Part shown: positions 13,380 to 15,949 of the stretch, piece after piece
How the letters are laid out: each line of letters begins with the position of its first letter
Position numbering within the stretch: the stretch's first letter is position 1
NCBI GenBank assembly: GCA_045578245.1
Contig: JAZNJX010000029.1
Span: 1-15,949 of the forward strand
DNA from: Fimenecus sp045578245
GTDB lineage: Bacteria > Bacillota > Clostridia > Oscillospirales > Acutalibacteraceae
Reading direction: 5' to 3'
DNA length: 15,949 nucleotides
Translations under genes and position numbers: made by a program
Notes under the pieces: generated by a model
Seen by the model: only the letters and a program-made list of their open reading frames with translations
What the model was told of the DNA's origin: nothing
Databases searched by the model: none

Positions 13380-15818
13380 TTATATCTGCTTTAATTTGCC
13401 AAGATTCTTAATAAGATTTGGAATACCCTTGAAGATAATCTTAAGACCTGCACCCATCTTATCTTCGTGGAGAATAAGGATAAGACCCTCTGCCATTTCT
13501 GGGCTGAAAAGACCGAAACTCATTGAGATGAAGTTCTTGATTGGAAGCTGAGTAGCAACAGCACCAGCCATTGTGTCAGCACCAAGCATCTTAATGAGAA
13601 GTCTGTAGATTCTGCCGCCCCATTTGCTGTCCTGTGCATCCTCAATTGTATTAAGGAGTGTGAAAGGAGCATTCTTATCTCTCTGTGATGGAGGAAGCTC
13701 TTTTCCGTAAACTGCCTCAAATTCGTTTGCAGGAACATTCATAATGTTTGCACCGTAGTATGATGGAGCAGTTGTTTTATAATCAGGCACTTTAGCATCA
13801 ACTGTTGATTCAACATAAACATTAGCTTCAAGTCTGATATCACGACTTGATGCACCAACGAGAATCTTGAAGTCACCGCTTTCAACATGCCAGTCACCAA
13901 GTTCAACGTTGTAGTATGCAAATGCACGCTTGTCGAGGTCGATTGAAACTTCTTTTTCTTCACCAGCCTTTAAGAATACTTTCTTAAAGCCACGGAGTTC
14001 TTTAACAGGACGATAGATTGTGCTTTCAATGTCGTTTACATAAACCTGAGCAACTTCAGCACCGTCAACAACACCTGTGTTCTTAACCTTGAAAGAAACT
14101 GTTACTGTATCTGTGTCCTTAATCTTGTCAGCAGAAACTCTAACGTCACTATATTCAAATGTTGTATATGAAAGACCATGACCGAATGGGAATGCAACTT
14201 CCTTGTTTGCTGTGTCATAGTATTTGTAACCAACATAAACGCCTTCTCTGTATTCAACAGAAACGGATGTGCCAGGGAAGTAGTTGAAGCTTGAGTTGTC
14301 TTCAAGTGCAAGTGGATATGTTTCACTGAGCTTACCGCTTGGGTTAACATCACCGAAGAGAATATCGCAAACAGCACTGCCACCAGCCTGACCTGTAAGG
14401 AACATATTAAGGATAGCAGGAACTTTGTCTGCCCAAGGCATTGCAACAGATGCACCACCTGAAAGCACAACAACTGTGTTAGGGTTAACCTTAAGAATTT
14501 CTTCAACAAGAGCATTGTGTGAAGGTGGAAGGTTGATGTGGCTTCTGTCGTTACCTTCTGTTTCGTATTCGTCAGTAAGACCAATGAATACAACAGCAAC
14601 GTCTGCATTCTTTGCTGCATTCTTTGCTTCAATAAGAAGTTCAATATCCTTCTTTGCTTTACCCTTGAGAGTATAACCTGCAGCGAATGTGAAGTCAGCA
14701 CCCATTTCTTTCAATGTGCTGTATGCAGAGTCAAGCTTAATTGGGTTGATAAGTGAAGAACCGGCACCCTGATAACGAGGAGTGTGAGCCATTTCGCCGA
14801 TAACAGCAATCTTTGCATCCTTCTTTAATGGAAGAATGTTGTTGTCGTTCTTCATAAGGACCATACACTGACCTGCGATTTCACGAGCAAGCTGGTGATG
14901 AGCATCACTATCATATGTATAATCACCGAATACTTTTTCAGCACGTTTGCTCATGTCAATAATCTTGTCAACAGCAGCATCAAGAATAGCTACATCAAGA
15001 GTACCATCGTTAACTGCATCAATGATAAGCTTTGTACCAATACCTGAAGATGTTGGCATTTCAATTTCTTGACCTGCAATAAGACCAGGAACTCTTTCGT
15101 TTTCTGCACCCCAGTCAGTAATAACAACGCCTTCAAATCCGAAATCATCACGAAGAACATCTGTTAAGAGCCATTTGTTTTCAGCAGCATAAGTGCCGTT
15201 AACTCTGTTGTAAGAGTTCATGATTGTCCAAGGCTGAGCCTTTTTAACTGTGATTTCGAAAGGAAGAAGATATGTTTCACGAAGTGTTCTTTCGTCAACA
15301 ACTGAGTTAACTGTCATTCTGCGAGTTTCCTGATTGTTTGCAGCATAGTGTTTAAGGGATGTACCAACACCCTTGCTCTGAACACCGTTTACAAAAGCAG
15401 CAGACATTTCACCAGCAAGAACACCGTCTTCTGAGAAATATTCGAAGTTACGACCACAAAGAGGTGAACGCTTGATGTTTGTACCAGGTCCTAAAAGAAC
15501 AGACACTTTTTCCTTTAAGCATTCTTCACCGAGAGCCTGACCCATTTTGTAAAGAAGGTCAGTATCCCAAGAACAAGCAGTTGCAGAAGCTGTTGGGAAA
15601 CAGATTGCAGGAACACCTTTCAAAAGATTTGTTTCACCCTTTGGTGTGTCACCAGGGTCACCTTTTTTACGGATACCGTGAGGTCCGTCGTTAAGGCTGA
15701 TTGATTTGATACCAACTCTCTCAACAGGTTGTGAGTGCCAGTAATCAAGACCGTCACAAAGACTTGCTTTTTCTTCAAGTGTCATCTTTGCGATAATATC
15801 AGCATGTTTAAGAGCCAT
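13380..15818 (-). CDS. GH3 beta-glucosidase, cytoplasmic
   Basis: This 812-aa family 3 glycoside hydrolase is probably a beta-glucosidase acting on short beta-linked oligosaccharides in the cytoplasm; there is no signal peptide. Motifs: NDGPHGIR (43-50), KHYAANNQE (156-164), the nucleophile motif VVITDWGA (Asp235), then the alpha/beta C-terminal domain with DEYETEGNDRS (416-426), which carries the expected acid/base Glu. The GHGLSYTTFEY motif precedes a fibronectin III-like domain. The last roughly 115 residues form an extension without a domain I can name. Codon use leans to AAC, AAG and GAC in places (for example residues 323-327), unlike the neighbours, which suggests high expression. ATG at 15818 has AGGAGG upstream. 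Monocistronic with its own promoter. Confidence 0.92.
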   Translation of the reverse strand: MALKHADIIAKMTLEEKASLCDGLDYWHSQPVERVGIKSISLNDGPHGIRKKGDPGDTPKGETNLLKGVPAICFPTASATACSWDTDLLYKMGQALGEECLKEKVSVLLGPGTNIKRSPLCGRNFEYFSEDGVLAGEMSAAFVNGVQSKGVGTSLKHYAANNQETRRMTVNSVVDERTLRETYLLPFEITVKKAQPWTIMNSYNRVNGTYAAENKWLLTDVLRDDFGFEGVVITDWGAENERVPGLIAGQEIEMPTSSGIGTKLIIDAVNDGTLDVAILDAAVDKIIDMSKRAEKVFGDYTYDSDAHHQLAREIAGQCMVLMKNDNNILPLKKDAKIAVIGEMAHTPRYQGAGSSLINPIKLDSAYSTLKEMGADFTFAAGYTLKGKAKKDIELLIEAKNAAKNADVAVVFIGLTDEYETEGNDRSHINLPPSHNALVEEILKVNPNTVVVLSGGASVAMPWADKVPAILNMFLTGQAGGSAVCDILFGDVNPSGKLSETYPLALEDNSSFNYFPGTSVSVEYREGVYVGYKYYDTANKEVAFPFGHGLSYTTFEYSDVRVSADKIKDTDTVTVSFKVKNTGVVDGAEVAQVYVNDIESTIYRPVKELRGFKKVFLKAGEEKEVSIDLDKRAFAYYNVELGDWHVESGDFKILVGASSRDIRLEANVYVESTVDAKVPDYKTTAPSYYGANIMNVPANEFEAVYGKELPPSQRDKNAPFTLLNTIEDAQDSKWGGRIYRLLIKMLGADTMAGAVATQLPIKNFISMSFGLFSPEMAEGLILILHEDKMGAGLKIIFKGIPNLIKNLGKLKQI

Positions 15819-15856
15819 TTCCTTATCCTCCTAAAGTATAATATATTAGTTTTAAT

Positions 15857-15884
15857 ACCAACTTATATAATACAATAAGCTGGT
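15857..15884. promoter_or_regulatory. Imperfect inverted repeat over the GH3 -10 region
   Basis: ACCAACTTA (15857-15865) and TAAGCTGGT (15876-15884) are 9-base arms with one mismatch around a 10-base spacer. The repeat spans the -10 element of the GH3 promoter, a position that fits a repressor operator. No regulator gene for it lies in this window. Confidence 0.4.
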
Positions 15885-15895
15885 AAATGTTGCAA
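15867..15895 (-). promoter_or_regulatory. Promoter of the GH3 gene
   Basis: On the minus strand TTGCAA (-35, 15890-15895) and TATTAT (-10, 15867-15872) are separated by exactly 17 bases, giving a transcript start near 15860 and a leader of about 40 bases. The -35 begins just 4 bases after the stop of the upstream gene, with no terminator between. Confidence 0.65.
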
Positions 15896-15899
15896 GAGT

Positions 15900-15949
15900 T
15901 TATTCTTCAATTTCTTCTACCATTCCGTCAAATAAAAGTTTATCGGCAG
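15900..15949 (-). CDS. 3' tip of an upstream gene, product unknown
   Basis: On the minus strand one frame is open from the window edge for 15 codons, ADKLLFDGMVEEIEE, and ends in TAA (15902-15900). The acidic end looks coding, and the other two minus-strand frames contain stops. Too little is visible to name the product. Its stop abuts the GH3 promoter, so GH3 may also receive read-through. Confidence 0.5.
   Translation of the reverse strand, partial: ADKLLFDGMVEEIEE

Noticed and set aside
13276..13551. 91-aa plus-strand open frame across the terminator into the GH3 gene
   Set aside because: It crosses a perfect intrinsic terminator and runs antisense to the GH3 C-terminus. The real short frame here is the 29-aa one at 13236.
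14102..14701. 199-aa open frame on the minus strand inside the GH3 gene
   Set aside because: Leu/Ser/Gln-rich shadow in another frame of the same strand. The GH3 frame has full domain support across it.
1..15949. Search for CRISPR repeats, tRNA or rRNA genes and phage or defence gene clusters
   Set aside because: No regularly spaced repeats, RNA gene structures or related proteins could be seen.

Overview
The window looks like a chromosomal stretch of an AT-rich, low-GC Gram-positive bacterium of the class Clostridia, probably a gut or rumen Ruminococcus/Oscillospiraceae relative. This is inferred from strong AGGAGG-type ribosome binding sites, TTGACA/TATAAT-like promoters with 17-base spacers, compact intrinsic terminators, a YtrA-type GntR regulator driving an ABC operon, and the general style of the glycoside hydrolases. 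No tRNA, rRNA, CRISPR array or phage genes were seen.

Layout. Positions 1-141 are the end of an IS3-like insertion sequence, with the start of its first transposase ORF on the minus strand. It abuts a glycerophosphodiester phosphodiesterase gene (142-882, +) that has lost its 5' end. That gene and nagB (929-1648, -) converge on a shared bidirectional terminator. A minus-strand operon follows, read from right to left: a cytoplasmic GH38 alpha-mannosidase (3808-6969), a GPH-family sugar:cation symporter (2339-3805) and a small zinc-ribbon membrane protein (1744-2346). The three are packed with a 2-base gap and an 8-base overlap, start from a good promoter at 7001-7029, and end at a terminator near 1718-1735.

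Divergent from that operon is a secreted, C-terminally membrane-anchored GH51-like protein (7120-9390, +). It keeps the family fold motifs, but the usual acid/base glutamate and the DxHxY-type motif appear to be missing. After its terminator comes a self-contained YtrA-like operon (9459-13361): a strong promoter, an inverted-repeat operator, a 124-aa GntR regulator, a 300-aa ABC ATPase, an 813-aa permease with a large extracytoplasmic part, and a 29-aa single-helix membrane microprotein abutting the permease stop codon. A convergent GH3 beta-glucosidase (13380-15818, -) has its own promoter, and the 3' tip of another minus-strand gene ends the window.

Functionally, the left two thirds is a glycan-foraging neighbourhood. 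The symporter probably imports mannosides or short oligosaccharides. GH38 and GH3 lack signal peptides and would act in the cytoplasm, and NagB would send amino sugar into glycolysis. The most interesting items are the GH51-like probable pseudoenzyme next to the mannosidase operon, the unlisted 29-aa microprotein in the YtrA-type operon, the zinc-ribbon membrane protein coupled to the symporter, and the hairpin that can mask the transposase ribosome binding site at the IS end.
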